Below are positions 1 through 13,719 of a stretch of 64,000 nt of DNA, piece by piece. Under the pieces are notes generated by a model, which was not told where the DNA came from, did no database searches, and was given only the letters and a program-made list of their open reading frames with translations. The translations under genes were made by a program, and so were the position numbers. Every line of letters begins with the position of its first letter. The first letter of the stretch is position 1. The stretch comes from Morchella semilibera (lineage: Eukaryota; Ascomycota; Pezizomycetes; Pezizales; Morchellaceae), in the NCBI GenBank assembly GCA_009192285.1, contig WBVU01000004.1, positions 682,001-746,000 of the forward strand, written 5' to 3'.

Positions 1-441
1 CAGTATTTCCTTTTACATGTCGGATAGTTGAGTCAGCCCCTTCCTTTCCTTTTTTTCCTTTCTAGATGCGTGGGTACAGAAATCGAGGGGGAAGTTGAAA
101 GAGACACTATTGGAAGTTGTGAAACATATTTATACTGTGAATGGAACATCGAGGCTGCAGTAGCCCTAGCCCCTCCCCTTCTCTCTACGATGAGGTCGGT
201 GACAGTGGGTATTCTGAGGAAATTTAGGTAGAAGGATAGAAAACTTTATAAGTGAATATGTAGTTTATAGTGTAGTAAATGTCTAATGCAAAGTCCAACA
301 AAAGAAATTTGTAGCAAAGTAAAGGTTCTTCAAAAAAAAAAATAACTCCAAAAAGAAAGAAAAAATGTCAAAATACTCGCTCCAAATGCTTCCCAACGCC
401 GGTTTGTTATACACACGAATACATTAGACGTAAAAGAGTCC

Positions 442-1943
442 TCATAAGCCATAAAGTCTTTGAAAATGAAAATGGAAATGAAATATAAAACGAACGCCGG
501 AGGGAGTCGACCCAAAAGGAAAGAAGGATGATAAAAGAAAATTGGTTTACGCTTACCTAGCAAACGCTTCACCAACTTCCCAGCTTCTTGCTTCCCATGG
601 GGTCTGTCCCCAAACCCCCCAGCTCTCGTACATCCCATGACATATTTTTGTCTCATCTAGATAATTTCCTGTTTTCTCCCCTTCCGCTGCATAGTCTAAT
701 AATCGATCCCGAAACCCCTTGAATGGGACCATATCAATATATGGATGATGTTCAATCTCTAACTGCTTCTTCGTCGGTAACAAATCTTCCGTTCCATCTG
801 GTAGTGAAACTGGGCTAGGACTATTGAATGGGGAGGTAGCGTCATCATCTAGCATAGTCTTTTTGGAAATTTGTAGTATTTTGGCAATCTCAAGAGAGGC
901 ATTAAAGAGTGTGGAGTAATTCAGTGTAAGATAAAAATCGTCTCGTGGGAGTGGTGCATTCAGATGAAATGGATTGGGGTTGACAATCGGGCTTGCGGAA
1001 TAGTTTGGCGGGAGGTCAGGAAATCCCAGATGCTCAGAATCACTAATATCGCGGCTCTGGGGTACGTTGGGGCGGTACGAAGTATGGGTAGTCGGACTCG
1101 AATCTTCACCACGAGAAAACGTGTGAGTTAGCGGCAACGATGAGTCGGTTTGGAGGGAGGAGATGTACGCTTGGATTTGTGGCGGCGATGTAGCTGGTTC
1201 TGAGACCGGGTGAGAATGAGGTGTAATAGCGTATGCAGGCTGAGGACTGGTATGGTAGTAAGGCTGTGCCAAGTGCTCGTAGGATTGTTGCTGCTGTTGA
1301 GGATATGCCTGAGGGTTCCATGCTGAAAGTTGCTCGGGTTCTCTGATGCTCTGATGCCTGGCTTCAAATAGTGGGCCAAAGTCACCCATAGTATAGATGC
1401 TTCTAGGGGAGGCTGTAGCTCTGGTAGACTGCGTTGAAACACTTGATACAGTAGCTTCTTGACTTGAGGGTCTACTCTCCAGATTGCTAATCTTGGTAGC
1501 TCTGACCGGGTGCCCACTCCCACTTTTCTTCTCAATCCTTCCAGATGTGGTGCCAGCCTCGGTGGTAGATTGCTTCTTCTTCTTCTTTAATGGGCTAGCT
1601 GATGATGATGTTGTGCTACTTGTGGCTCCAGCTTGACGTTCCAACTCTTCAAGTCTTTGGCGGAGTTTACGGCCTTAGTACGGATGTTAGATGATGATCG
1701 GAAGCAGCCGGGATCAAAAGGTCGCAAAGGAAAGTGAACTCACGATAATTCCTTTGGGCCAACCTATTCTGAATTTTTCTGCGCTCGTTCAAGTCTGTGA
1801 CTTTTCTCCAGTCATCATCCTCAGTTTCCATGACTTCTGAGCTATCATAACCGTTGCCTGAGATGACGAGTTAGTAAGAGGCATCGAGATAGCAGGGTAC
1901 GTTTGCGGGATTTATTACCACTACGACCAAATCTGATAGACAT
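442..1943 (-). CDS. bZIP transcription factor with DUF3425-like C-terminus
   Basis: Predicted nuclear DNA-binding regulator. I read four exons: 1943-1919, 1857-1744, 1673-557 and a tentative last one, 457-442. The first two introns join in phase and create the bZIP basic region at about residues 34-50 (RRKIQNRLAQRNYRRKLRQR), which carries the fungal N-x2-A-Q-x2-Y-R signature. Intron 2 splits this region and ends in AAG rather than the usual CAG/TAG. A short leucine zipper start (LEELE) follows, then a long Ser/Pro/Gln-rich middle with a Q run. The C-terminus (HHPYIDMVPF, then WGQTPWEARSWEVGEAFAR) resembles the DUF3425 domain that follows bZIPs in many ascomycete factors. The exon at 557 ends cleanly at AG|GTAAGC; the final exon (about 5 residues) is a guess, giving about 423 aa. 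No target genes can be inferred. Confidence 0.8.
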
Positions 1944-3409
1944 TTCTGAAGTTGGATATAGAATGATTTTCTGGCTCGTTCAAACCTTGGGTGTTGTAAC
2001 GGGGAGGAGGGGCGGGGGGGGTTAAGTGGGATTTTGTAGTTTTGTGATGGTGCCTATAAGTAAACTGTGAGGCGTGCTTTGACCGTTGTCCCTTTTGCTG
2101 TGCCGTAACGCAATCAACCAAGATCTGGGGGCTGAATAGAAGACTTGATGGATGGAATGAGTGAGCCTGGGAGTCGGGAATACAGTGGGCCTTATGTATC
2201 TCCACAACCCAAGTGGGGGTACGGCCGCTGCGGTCTATTCAGAAGGGTGTCTCAAAATGAACGATAGTTGTAAAACGGTATTGGGGCTGGCAGGAGAGGG
2301 TATCTTTGGGATTGGGGGCCATTGTGCCCAAGTTACTACTGGGCGAAGGGTAGGGTGCATCCAAATTCCAGAAAGCCATGCACACACAAGAAAATAGTGC
2401 ATCCTGCATGCTAAGGCTGGTGCAGCCACAAGCCAGGGTTGTTTTGGTCCTGGGATTTCCGTTCCAATCTCTAAAAAGCCTTTGGGTCCAAGCTTGCGTG
2501 ACAGGTGGAAACACACACCAAAAATGCCTATTTTGAGCAAACACGCCGAGTTACATAAATTCGGAACTGTATCGGCGGCCTCTTTGTTGCTTCGATGGTT
2601 ACTTTATTCGGCTCCATTAAGCCCATGCATGCAGTGCTATGTTCGGAGTAGTCATTTAATTAACACGGATTCTAAATAATTATTAGATCTAGAAATCTCA
2701 TGAGATTGGTATACATGTATGCATGGTGATCGCTGGCAGTTGAGTTGCCCTACGCCGTCGGCCTTTCGCTTTTCTTTGCCTTTCTTCCTTCGAGGCATCC
2801 CAACTAGCACTACAACAGCTTCCGTTCACGCCCGCCCCGCTGACATACTGCCTTATAAACAACAAATAATGCTATCATTCACAATCAGTGGTCATCATCA
2901 TCGTCATCGTTGCTCTCTCGTCCTCGAATGTAATGTTACTAGAACAGTACAGTACCCCCTGTAGGTTTCTAAGCTTTAACAAACCCACTGTAAACAGACC
3001 TCTAGCTCTGCCCTATGGACAGTGCGGGACGCCGTGAACCAACGCAGGGCTGTCTTGCGTCTCGCTTCGATGTGGCTATGTGATGTTTAAATATCTATGT
3101 GCACTTCCGTTACCGCTAAACTGATCCACCCCCGTGTTACAACGCTAACTCACACAAGGGTGTTCGAAAGGGTGTTCAAATAGCCACAGCCACAGCCACA
3201 CTCTAGGTAGACCCAGTCCCTTCTAGTTCACTCCCGCTCTCACCACTCGTGAATAAACATACTAGCCCGTGTTCATGTTCATCTCATGGCTTGTTGATTA
3301 GCACACTTTCTACGCCTGGACCATCAAATATCCAAATTTAAGCTCAGCCCAGATCAACCGAACAAAATCTCAGGACCAGGAAGGTGCAGAAGTCAAGAAC
3401 ACTCCTCCC
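1944..3409. other. Intergenic region, divergent promoters
   Basis: Lies between the bZIP gene and the coiled-coil gene at 3410, which are transcribed away from each other, so it should hold both promoters. Short ORFs occur on both strands but none resembles a known family. One TACATGTA palindrome is present near 2712. A small CCACAG repeat lies near 3183-3200. Confidence 0.5.
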
Positions 3410-4685
3410 ATGGCTAACGACTTTAGTAGAGCTGGGATGAGGACCCCTAAACCTCTTAGGGCCAATGTAAAGACCAACAGGACTGCTAAGAATAAGGATG
3501 TCCGCAGCGTCAAGAAGAGAGACAAGATCTTAGCGAGTAGCTTGGACAAAAAAACTTCGGTTGGAGAAACAAGAGGCTTGTCCTCATCAGCTAAGAAAAC
3601 GAAAAAGAAAAGGATCGTGTACGAACATCCACTGGCAAAAGCATTCAATGGTGAGAACGATGCAGTCTCTTTTTTTGACGAATCAAATTATCCGAAGAAT
3701 GTCCGGTATGTATGCCTTTAGGCTGCATTGGTAGCAACCTGTCACAATTGGAAGTTGTACTATTTTTACTCCTCGACCCTTAGTGGTGCCTGGATCAGAA
3801 TATTGAATACCGTTGGGGGCAACGGGATCTTGCGTTTGAGCACTTCTGTATGATCTTTTGGACGATAACTCTTCCTGCAAATTATCGTCATTTCTTTCTC
3901 GAATGTTTTTCTGTTTCATATCGCCTTCTCTCAATTCGTTTAGAACACAATTATTATTATTGCCCCAGGCATTCTTAAGACATGTTCGACTCTCTTAATT
4001 ACCAAAGTAGCCTTATGTGGTTGTCCGCTATGACATGTTCTTGATCTCGATGCTCCCGAGACCTACCTGAACTAACTCTATTACGTGTCCAATAGACTCT
4101 CTCTCAAAAACAACGTCGCATATTTCGACGAAACTATCAAAAAAGCTTATGGATAGCCTACAAATGGCACTTTCCCAAATAGGAGCGACTACAGCCCGGA
4201 GCCAAATGTACCTGACTGAGGCTTTGGAACTAAAATCAAAATTATTTACATCCGCACCACATCTGTCGACAAAGTTCGAAGAAAAGGTTACGAAGTTCCA
4301 AGAGATGGCTAAGCAAAAGACAGAGTTATTAGATGTGCTCTGCGAAAGTTGGACAGAGTGCGTAAATGAGATTGGAAACCTAGGAATTGAGGAAGGTGCC
4401 CTGAAACATAAGGGGGGAGAGAGCAACATTCCAAAAACATATGGTGATTCACAACAGGGGCAGCGCTCCGGTAACTGTAAAGACGATGAGGAATTCGATA
4501 ACCTTCTTGAAGATATCAAGGCTGTGAGTAAGTTATGGGCTAAGAAGATGGAAGATAGCGAAAAGGTTTGCACTTTACCCACTCCAATATATGCAAGAAG
4601 TACCTAATGTTTCCACTTCTATTGGTAGAAAATTGCCGACGAGGTTCTTAAGCAGCAAAAGCTTGCCGCAACTGTGCTTCTTTAG
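3410..4685 (+). CDS. Unrecognised basic, coiled-coil protein with an apparent frame break
   Basis: I do not recognise the family. Exon 1 (3410-3705) starts MANDFSRAGMRTPKP, is rich in Lys/Arg with likely nuclear localisation sequences, and ends at CG|GTATGT. The next coding block runs to 4565 and joins in phase to 4629-4685, through a 63-nt intron, ending KKIADEVLKQQKLAATVLL. That part is helical and coiled-coil-like, with a poly-acidic stretch. The join between exon 1 and the block is a problem. The acceptor TAG at 4093-4095 continues exon 1 in phase (RLSLKNNVAYFDETIKK) but then hits a stop at 4154 (YG*), while the long downstream frame is one base off; the switch falls at an A6 run, 4139-4144. 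Either a base is extra there, an internal exon in the 390-nt interval was missed, or the gene is decaying. Confidence 0.5.
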
Positions 4686-7600
4686 GTACATACTCCATTT
4701 TCTCAGGGGGCTAAAGCATCATGCTCATTCGGTCTAAATAGGGGTGACATGCGGTGCCATTTAGTGGTATCTATTGGTTTTCACTGATTCTACAGCTGGT
4801 TTTCTGATCGTGGCTATTACACAACGGAAAATAGGTACTTCATCTTACTATTGTTTGGGACGAGGAAAGGGTTAATGACATTATGGCTAGGAAGGTTTGA
4901 TATCTTTGGAAACTGCCCTTTGTTGCATTGGATGATTTGATGTTACCACATGATCTATAGCTGCACGCGAAAATTATGTAGCTTCTTTAGGCGAAGGATT
5001 ACTAAATTGGGATTCTATCTTTATAGCTACTATAAAAGAATTGGCATAGCCCTGTCTATTTCGGCACAAATAGCGTCTCCAGATCTGGGATATCTTCGTA
5101 TTTACCATTGAACTGATTTGGAACAAGACACTGCGGTATGCACCTGAGTATAATGTAGAACTCACGATGCCATGCAGGAACAAAGACTCAACAACGGATT
5201 TAGAAAACTCGGGCAATTTAGATTTAGATTAGAAATCAGACAAGTATTTGGAATGATAGTACATACATTTATTGACATTGTAAAGTGTCGCAGAGGTTTA
5301 TTTAATTTTAGGGGATATTCATGATTTCTAAGGAGAAGTGGCTAGAAAAGGTAAGTACAGAAGTTATCACACTGAATGAGTAACCGAACACGTGATATAT
5401 TATGCATGCAGCTTGGCGGCTATGGATGAGATCTCTCTCGGCATCTCAACCAGTCAAGGAAGACTACATGTACTAATCTATACAACCCAAGTGTTTCGGA
5501 GATTAGATGTCTACTTCTCGGATGATACTACTTCTGCGAAAAGTTGTGTGTAATCATTAGGACCCTCATCATTGGGACCTCATTTCACGCACGAGATGCC
5601 TGAGAGGGTGGCAGTCGATCTGCAGCTATGGTTGGCGCATCTTCACCATGAATCACTCGAATCATTGGTCCCTACAATCCATCAAATTCCTATTCACGTG
5701 ATCCCATCCAAATCTCGTTTGCGGCAATTACCGTTTTTTTTTTTCCCCGACATGAAACGAAACTTTTCCTTCGAGTTCGTGTGACCTGGAATTCAACGGT
5801 CCTAAGGTTTTTTTTTCTTTCTTCTTTTTTTCGGGTCATTCGATGGAAGCGAGCACTATTATTGAACTCTCATACCCCCTTGGTCACAAAGAGTACTCGT
5901 TAAAATTTACGCTACCATATCCCTCGAACGGCAAATTTCTTGGGGGTCGCCGTTACATCACACCCCCGAAAGGGTAATTTTGAACGAACCAGTATTTTTA
6001 TGGATGCAGGGCTGACCGAAGACAACCCCATGCATACGATGTCAAACTGCATAGATCATAGCAACGGCTGCAATATAGATGTTTTTCACAGCATCTCGTA
6101 CCCGCATGGAAAACATTTGCATTAATTATTCATCATTCCCAATCTCTACCCGATGAATCACGATGGTGGTGTTAATTAAAAGGGATTCGGGGTTCGGGGA
6201 GTTAGTTAGCATTTCTCATGCACTTTGAATTTACTGGGTTTAGATTAGACGAATCAAATACCCCGGGGTTACATGCAGGTGTGCATTCAACCCCCCCTGA
6301 AAAGTGGGAACCCTAGGGCACATATATACATTCCTTCCCTCTGATTCGTCTTTTCGTCTACACACGTGGGAATAAAGAAAGTGCTGATATTCTTTTTTTC
6401 TGAAGGTTTGAAGGGAATGGTAAAAGCACTATTAATAGCACATATCTCTGCATTCTGCACCTACGGATTACCTTTGAAGAGACCGATATTGTCATGGTCC
6501 GCAGGTGGTCACTAAGCATATCAGCACACTGACAGCCGCAAACTTTAAATTGTGGGTCATCGGGCTCCACATTTCAGCCGTGGCTGTGCAATATGTGTTG
6601 CCCTACTGCTTGTTGACACTCACGGGCCCCCAAGCAAAAAATCACTGTCCAGGACTACCTAGAATAATTGACAGGCGTTCTCTATGTGGCTGGTTGAATT
6701 CATAAATTTGGGGCAGGTGGGTATATTTAATGTAGTATGCTTATCGATCAACAAGGCTGAATAACCTGATCTGTGCGGGGGCGGCGCAGCTAAACATACC
6801 ACACCCACTAGTAGGGTGAAGTTCTTTATTCTAGTTTAGATTACAGACGTGTCGGTGTTATGTGGACTGCATTCTAGCGGTTTAGATCGGTCTTTTTATA
6901 TCATGGTACATTCTGAGGAAACCCGATTGGCTGGCTAGGAAGGGTGATAAATAGAGTTATTCGGTGAAATGCACTGATTTATTCTAGAAATGTCTCAAGA
7001 AGGGAAAGAATACCTACCTGAGGCTTGTAGGCTCCGAGTCGGATTCCAGCCATACTCTGCCTACATACCGGCGCTACACCCACCCTAGTTTATTTGGATA
7101 CCAAGTATTTTGATTCCATCTAGAGCGTTATGCTTACAAATGTCAGAAGGCATGGGAGCACATATAAGGCTGAGATACGAGTGATATTACATGATCCTCA
7201 TTGCCTCCACCACTTCGGGACGCAACAAAAATATAATTAAAAAAGGAAAAAAAAATCCAACAAGAGCGTAATATCACACTAGCATAGGCATGTTTGTAAT
7301 GGCTAATTGGGTTGGACTCACTAAGAGAAATAAATCGGGTTACTATATTTTTTACCTGGTCACCGGGAACGGCGGCATCATGTTCCCTCCCTTGATTGCT
7401 GATCGTGAAAGACTACTGGATAGCTTTCCACCAAAACAAATACAATATCCAACTTTTCTGAGACATCAGGCTTCGAACATGTCAGCGATCAAGACGTTTG
7501 ATTTCTTCACTCGAGCTAGTGTCTTGTGATACAATAAGACGTAACCAACCACATACATAGCTAGGCATATAATGGATTGGTTTAAGAGATCACCGATATG

Positions 7601-10600
7601 CTGTAGCCGGGAAGAAAGAACGGTAGAGGAAGTCCAAACCGAAACGGAGGTTGAAATGTCCATCTACGTGTCCCCATAGGACCTGAGCATATAGTAGACG
7701 ATTATTAGCTACACCCAGTCGTTATTTGTGTCATGGAGCCTTGCAGCCCCTTGATGATCGACGTCCCAGACACAATCTAATGGCTTTAGGACTCTGTTGA
7801 ACCTTCGAAGCAAGGCTAACAAATACCTTGTGCCCACTCTTTTGACAGGGATTCCTCAGATCTCAATGATTCGTGGCTCGTGTTAATTAATGAAAAATGT
7901 GCTTCCTTGTCCTAGCAATCATGGCTCGATTCTCCGGTCACAGGATCCCTACTAATTTGAGGGAGAGAATCCTGCACTTCCATACTAGTGGCACGAACTC
8001 CTGTTCGATTAAAGCCAGTGATTCCAACGCCCAGGGTACAGGATCGGGTCGATTGATCGTGCGTTGGCATCTCTCCTCGTACGCTACTATGGGAAAAAAC
8101 TAACAAGTCCGCTGCATACGTTTCATCTAAGTGTATATCAAAGCTTCTATACTCCTGGTACGAAATAAGAAGGGGAGGAATAAGATGAACTGACGTTTCA
8201 GGTTTTTTTTATTATGTACCCCTCTTCATTATATGTAAACGTGCATGAGTCTAGGGTGTAGTGTTTAGCTTCCAAAGTATGCCGAGACCGGAGTTAATAA
8301 CTTGCGCTATGTTTCGATACTGGGGTGTTTCTAGTGTGGGGTACAACTCTATTTTAGCATTTCATAGTACACGTTGTAGAATCTGATGGTAGTTATCCGG
8401 TTCCTGGGTATTGGGTTAGACTAGGGTCGCCGCAAAGACTGTGAGCTGATCGAATCTATATATGCTTTGTGACTTATCCACGTCCAAACCCAGAGCCACG
8501 GATGGTGATGATGTAGTTCAAAGAAACCATTGTACTTTGATATAAGATATTATTGGCTGATCGGCTTCGGGTCCAACAGGGAGCTATATTGACCCGAGGT
8601 TGGCGGGCCACATTGGTTGCAGGTGATTATTGCATGCACTACCATGCACCATCTTTGAATCGATCGCAGGATGTTTAAAACTGAAATGATAAAACCCGTG
8701 AGTACGATATATTATGCAGGGAACACTCCCGGCTCGAGCCAATAAGAGATAGAATGGCAGGGAAATATTCTTTCGGGTAACTTTGACATACCCGCTATCT
8801 TGGTACTGATTGACGTTGACCCGAGAGCATCTCAAAAATGAAAAACCATCGTGGACACATCATATATTGAACACCGTTCGTACTGCCGTTGTACATCAAG
8901 ATGAAACTGTATCGGGACAAGTGATACTTTAAAAAGATGAGTACGTATATGTATGTGTGTTTTGCACGGCAAGGGGACCAGGAGAGTGAATGGATCTGGG
9001 AGTAAGGAAATACGAAGAAAGAGAGAGAGAGAGAGGGAAAAAAAAAGGACACGTAAGGGCGTAACGTAATTCCTAGATACATGTACATGCTATTGAGGTC
9101 TAGTTTTTGACCGTTTCAGCGAGCGGGCATGCATGTACAGCTAATACCTGAGGTTTATTTAATTTAATTAAGCTACACGCACCGACGCGGGCAACCACCA
9201 GATCAACAAAAGTGATATACCCTTTCATTTGTCTTTTGCTCTTTCCATATATGGAGAAGAGTCTGCATGTCCATGTCCGTGTAGTTGTCTTAAGATCATT
9301 TATTGTTGAGTCGTGTGCCCCGAACGTACCCGCTAATAACGGGTCGGATTAGAGATATTTATAGTTTACACATATCCCTCAAAGAAATCTGCAGGATCTC
9401 AGAAAAAAAAAAGTACACGCGTTTTCTGGTGGTTCTAGTGCCAAGGTTATGGCTGGTTAAAAATAAATCTATGCGTACAGGGTTGCTGTAAAGCCACAGA
9501 GGTTTGAAGAGGGGTTTCGATTCCGAGATACATTTATCTTCAAGACTCCTGCTTGTAATATTAACAATGAATGGGTACTTATGGGTTGATACATGTATTA
9601 AATGCATGTAGATCTATGTAGATAATTTTAGCAATATCTCAGTACGGATATAGAACCTCCAAGTAAAATAGTTAATTCAATTTGTAGACTGTTCCCATCT
9701 GTAGAGTACAATGCTGCAGAGAGAGAGAGAGAGCCGGTTGGCCTTGTGATAGTATCGAAATGATGTCAAATATACGTACATAGTGACGTCTCGATAAAGC
9801 GACTAGCTTCATAGCTAGAGGATATTGTATTTGTGAATTACAAATAAAAGTGCAAGGCATTCGTGGTTATATTAGGCATCATCGTAGGCCGGTGAGTTGA
9901 CTTTATATATAATCATGCACGATCCTTTCCTATCTGTGCGTCACTATAAGCTGGGAACTGCACGTAAAATTAACTATTTCCTCAATATTGTAATTCACGT
10001 CTAGATGGACTCTAGGTTAGGGACTAGTGCATGAGTGCATGTTGAAAGTGATTTATTAAAGGCTCTCGGGTCGGAAGCCAGAACTAGCCGGAAGTCTGGA
10101 ATCCCGTCATTTTAGGAATAAGCATAGGTTTTTTTAAAGCCTAAGGAAAGATGATAAAAGTGATAGTATCGCTTGTGGGGCTAGTGGTGAGTGCCGTAAC
10201 CACATTTTAGTGTAGGGATGCATAGAATATCACTCGAACTGCCCCCCTAGATCGGCCCTGTTTCGCTGATTGTTGTCGTTCATAGATCATATATTGCATC
10301 CTGTTCGGCTGATTGTTTTGTCATGACCTATTGATTGGTTTTTTCGGCCCGATTGAATTCAATCTATATTTAGTTTTATCAATGGATCAGCCTGATCAGC
10401 TGATCCTGATTATGTTTGCCTTGTCCGTGGGTAATATCACGCAAGCCGTAGACAGAGAAGCCGTTGATTCCAGTACCCAGCAGGGCACTGTCTTCTATAG
10501 GTAATCTGTTTATGGATTATATCACACCCATTCAAGCTACACCAAAAGAAGGTGACATCCGATGAACCCGATTATGCCGTAATACCAGCATCGATGACCA

Positions 10601-11794
10601 AGAGCCTACTCAGATAGGTACAAAGACATTGGTCCGTTTCGTCTTCTTTCGCGGGCTCAAGCTCGAGCTTTACGAGCCTCGAACTCCCCGAGGCTTCAGG
10701 ATGTGCTAACGAGAGGCCTTGGGCGGCTCCCAGAGAAATATGGAGGGAGTCATTTTCGCCTCTGTGTTTGTGAAGACCAGAATCTTGTTAAAGCTCATGA
10801 TCAAGGCAGCCCTAAAAATGTGAATTGAAGGGTATTTTCCCTTCCCGTGTGCGTATCGCCTGGTACTACTAATACTACTAATCCTTGGTATGCCTGGGCC
10901 TGCACCGCTCCTGAAAATAGTCTATTAAGCTCTCCTCACGGAGTTCGACCACTTCCTGAATACCTTGGGGAAGCAACTGGCTTGGGTGACACACGATTGT
11001 TAGTGTAGCATCAAGCAAGGTTTTTATTGCACTAACTGAATTTCAGAATTGAGGCGGGCGGAGTTCCGCCTTAATCAGAAGTACATTGGCCGCTCCTCGA
11101 GCCTGGGTCTACACCAGCATCTATGTAGGCGTGCAGTCTGCTACATAGACTAGGCTGATCTATCAAAGTGTTGAACGTAACTAAACCAACTGCAAGGCTT
11201 CAGTGGGCTGAGTGCGCAGGTGTTTAAATTGTGCGTGGAGTATGTGTTAGAGACCCATGGTGTTGAACAGCTACAAGTATGTAGGAAGTGTTGATGTGGT
11301 GGATGGAGGAGGCCGGTTACCGCAGTAGTAGGTGAGAGGGTGTATAGCACGTATAGCACCACAACATGCAAGCAAAACCTAAACCCTAGGCCTAGCCACG
11401 GGCAGCCAAACCCCACCAAACCGCCCGGATCACACTCAATCAACAAGGTCTAAATTGGTCCATCCCTCCCAATATTTTCACTAGAGTGACACTTTCCATG
11501 GCAGACACTGGACAAATGGAATCGTTCAATTCATAGACATATATATGTGACTATGCGTGGCATCACTTACACAGCGAAGGCGTGGTGATACTGTAGGCCA
11601 ACAAAGAGAACTGGACACACGAAGTCACGGCCGGATGGATATCGGGGGATAATGGAAACCAAAAAATGTTGGATTGCTTCGAGGCAAAGAGGGGACCAGC
11701 AATACTTGAAACGGTAAACTGCTGCTAGACCCCCCAAAGGTATCGAGGTACCTGGAGAGTCCGTCCAGGGACTTAAAATAAATAAGTATACTAT
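4686..11794. other. Gene-poor region
   Basis: About 7 kb with no ORF that I can support as a gene on either strand. Candidate ORFs are short (under 100 codons), lack family signatures and look like chance reading frames. It holds GA microsatellites near 9019-9035 and 9719-9734, and four TACATGTA palindromes (near 5465, 9078 and 9591, and a further near-match at 9131). Decayed mobile DNA is possible but I could not define any element boundary here. Confidence 0.4.
9019..9036. repeat. GA microsatellite
   Basis: Uninterrupted GA dinucleotide run followed by a short A tract; a simple sequence repeat in non-coding DNA. Confidence 0.8.
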
Positions 11795-11974
11795 GCAGCA
11801 AAAGACTTACGTGAATGAGTGTCATCCCTCAAGAGCGTCGCTACCATGTTGGGCATTCTCATCACTGCTCCCACCAGGATTTGAACCTGTCGTGGTCATA
11901 TGGCGTAACCCAGTGTATTACCACTAGGCCACGCCACGATGTTTTTATTTGTGTCGTTATAGTTTATGAGCCCT
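11795..11974 (-). mobile_element. tRNA-derived SINE-like element, copy 1
   Basis: A 180-bp segment closely matching a second copy at 51639-51820. Read on the minus strand it carries a tRNA-like head with a polymerase III A box (TGGCCTAGTGGTA) and a B box (GGTTCAAATCC) at tRNA-like spacing, then a shared unrelated tail of about 85 nt. A true acceptor stem cannot form: CGTGGCG at the 5' side does not pair with TGGGAGC after the T arm. This argues for a SINE or tRNA pseudogene family rather than a working tRNA. ORFs across it on the plus strand are shadows shared by both copies. I saw no clear target-site duplication. Confidence 0.65.
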
Positions 11975-13312
11975 CTATTTCTTGGCATACCATAGGTGGT
12001 TCTGGAGGGGGACCGGAAAAGCTACTGCCCCCCTCTTTTTTTGTTTAGTCCATCAACCAAGCTCACGCGGCAGGCATACTGTCTTTCGTCTATTTCTTTT
12101 CTCTGTTTTATAGGAGGGAGAAGATACCAGAAGGTTGCATTGCAAATGAACCAATCGAGCAACCAACCAACACCATTTCGGTCATAAAGGATCACTCGGG
12201 TAGACACTCGACCGCTCCTTCCCGAATAACCGCCAGGTTTCAAGACGGCGAGGTATTTTTATGTCTCATCCCGCTTAAGCAGAAGGCCAAACGAGTCTAC
12301 TCTTGCTAATTACAGCATTGTCCCGATAGAGAACTGAAGATGGTTAGATAGAAGAGGAGCGGCACTGCTGGGCACAAAGACTGTAACCACCTCATGCACT
12401 CTCATCCGTGCCCCCCACGAGCCCTATACCTCAACTCACTACGTCCCCACATACAATGTATGTACCTTACCCACCCGCACCCCGTACATCACACGTCCAA
12501 AAAAGAAATTGGATCACAGGGCATCACTCGGCAACCATCACACACCAAGTAATTTTCCCCAGAACTGTCCAGAGCCCACATCCAAATACAGTACCAAAAC
12601 AAAAGCAAGGGGGGGAGGGAGGTTGTTCTGTCTGGGGCTGTCGGAGTGCTTGATCTGTGTATACTAGCTGGTGAGCGACCTCCGGCGGCCAGCTGCAGGT
12701 TTCGAGACGGAGTGGGATCGAGAGGTTGCTGGGTTGCGCTTGCTAGTTAGCCTACCTCCATGTCACGCTGTCACGCACTCCAAAAGCTACTTTCATGTCT
12801 CTATCCCTTAACCCCCTATAATAGAGGGTCGGAATCTGTATGAAGGACCAATCATTTGATAAGGGAGATAACGATCTGTTAGCAACTTTTACTTTTTCCT
12901 GGGGGGTCAGCATTTTACTATCAACAGCTTATCTATGAAGGGCCGGGATAGCACCAGGCCAGTGACCCAAGGACCGACATACATGTAACTCTCGGTAGAT
13001 GCCAATGATCAAGAATTCTTTAAAAAAAAAAGCAATTGAGTAGATGTATCCATTAACCCAAAATGTCAACGTCCGCGACACCTTTCCGTGGTCAGTACGA
13101 AATGCTTGTCACAAACTCTGTATACAAACGCATAGAGGCGTACATTGTAGACAGTCCCCATAAAATAAGATTCATCAAGCTGCATTCACATTAACAACAT
13201 CAGAACTCATACAATACAGCAATAGTCTCTCTCTCGCCACCATTACCATTTCACCAGTCCGTTTCGCTCCGTGCATACAATAACAATAACATGACATATC
13301 CCGCACACAATA
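11975..13312. other. Non-coding interval between SINE copy and MITE
   Basis: No supported gene. It contains one TACATGTA palindrome near 12980 and short low-complexity A and G runs. Confidence 0.4.
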
Positions 13313-13719
13313 CAGCAGACTCTCGCTATAAGGATATACAGCCTATAAGGATACAAGTGTCTGGTCCCATTGTTTTTGTATGGGAAAATAAGGATATCTT
13401 GTTACAAGAATATACCGGGCAATTTTGTATGTGTATCCTTATAGAAACTAGTCTTGGAATGAAAGATTTTCTTCGGGAGCAAGAAGGATCAAACCCTTAA
13501 AAATAATAATAAAAAATTTGTCAAACCCACTATACAACGCTTCTTATACAGCAAATCTAGAATACTTGATTGGACACATTGATACTGAGCAAAGCAAGGG
13601 GTAAAGTCAAACTGGAAAGAGACCACGAAATGTAACCGGAACACCTAACCCTGAACTTTCTATAACGATAAATCGGATAAGGATATCGTATTTCGGTCCC
13701 TTATAGCAAGAGTCTACTG
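13313..13719. mobile_element. MITE of Tc1/mariner (pogo/Fot1-like) type
   Basis: A 407-bp element bounded by TA on both sides (13311-13312 and 13720-13721). The left end reads CAGCAGACTCTCGCTATAAG and the right end, reverse-complemented, CAGTAGACTCTTGCTATAAG: two mismatches in 20 bases. The inner sequence repeats TATAAGGATA-type motifs in both orientations (near 13331, 13345 and 13433-13441), possibly sub-terminal transposase sites. TA flanks and CAG-starting inverted ends are typical of the Tc1/mariner superfamily, particularly pogo-like elements. It is too short for a transposase and no such ORF is present, so it would be non-autonomous. It sits 24 bp past the stop codon of the MATE gene and may contribute its 3' UTR. 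Confidence 0.75.

Noticed and set aside
11870-11941. Functional tRNA gene within the SINE-like copies
   Set aside because: The T arm and the polymerase III boxes are present, but the 5' and 3' acceptor strands cannot pair, and both copies share a long non-tRNA tail.
11815-12048. ORF encoding a His/Ser-rich peptide also found at 51624-51998
   Set aside because: The shared peptide is just the translation of the repeated tRNA-derived element, and the flanking residues differ completely.
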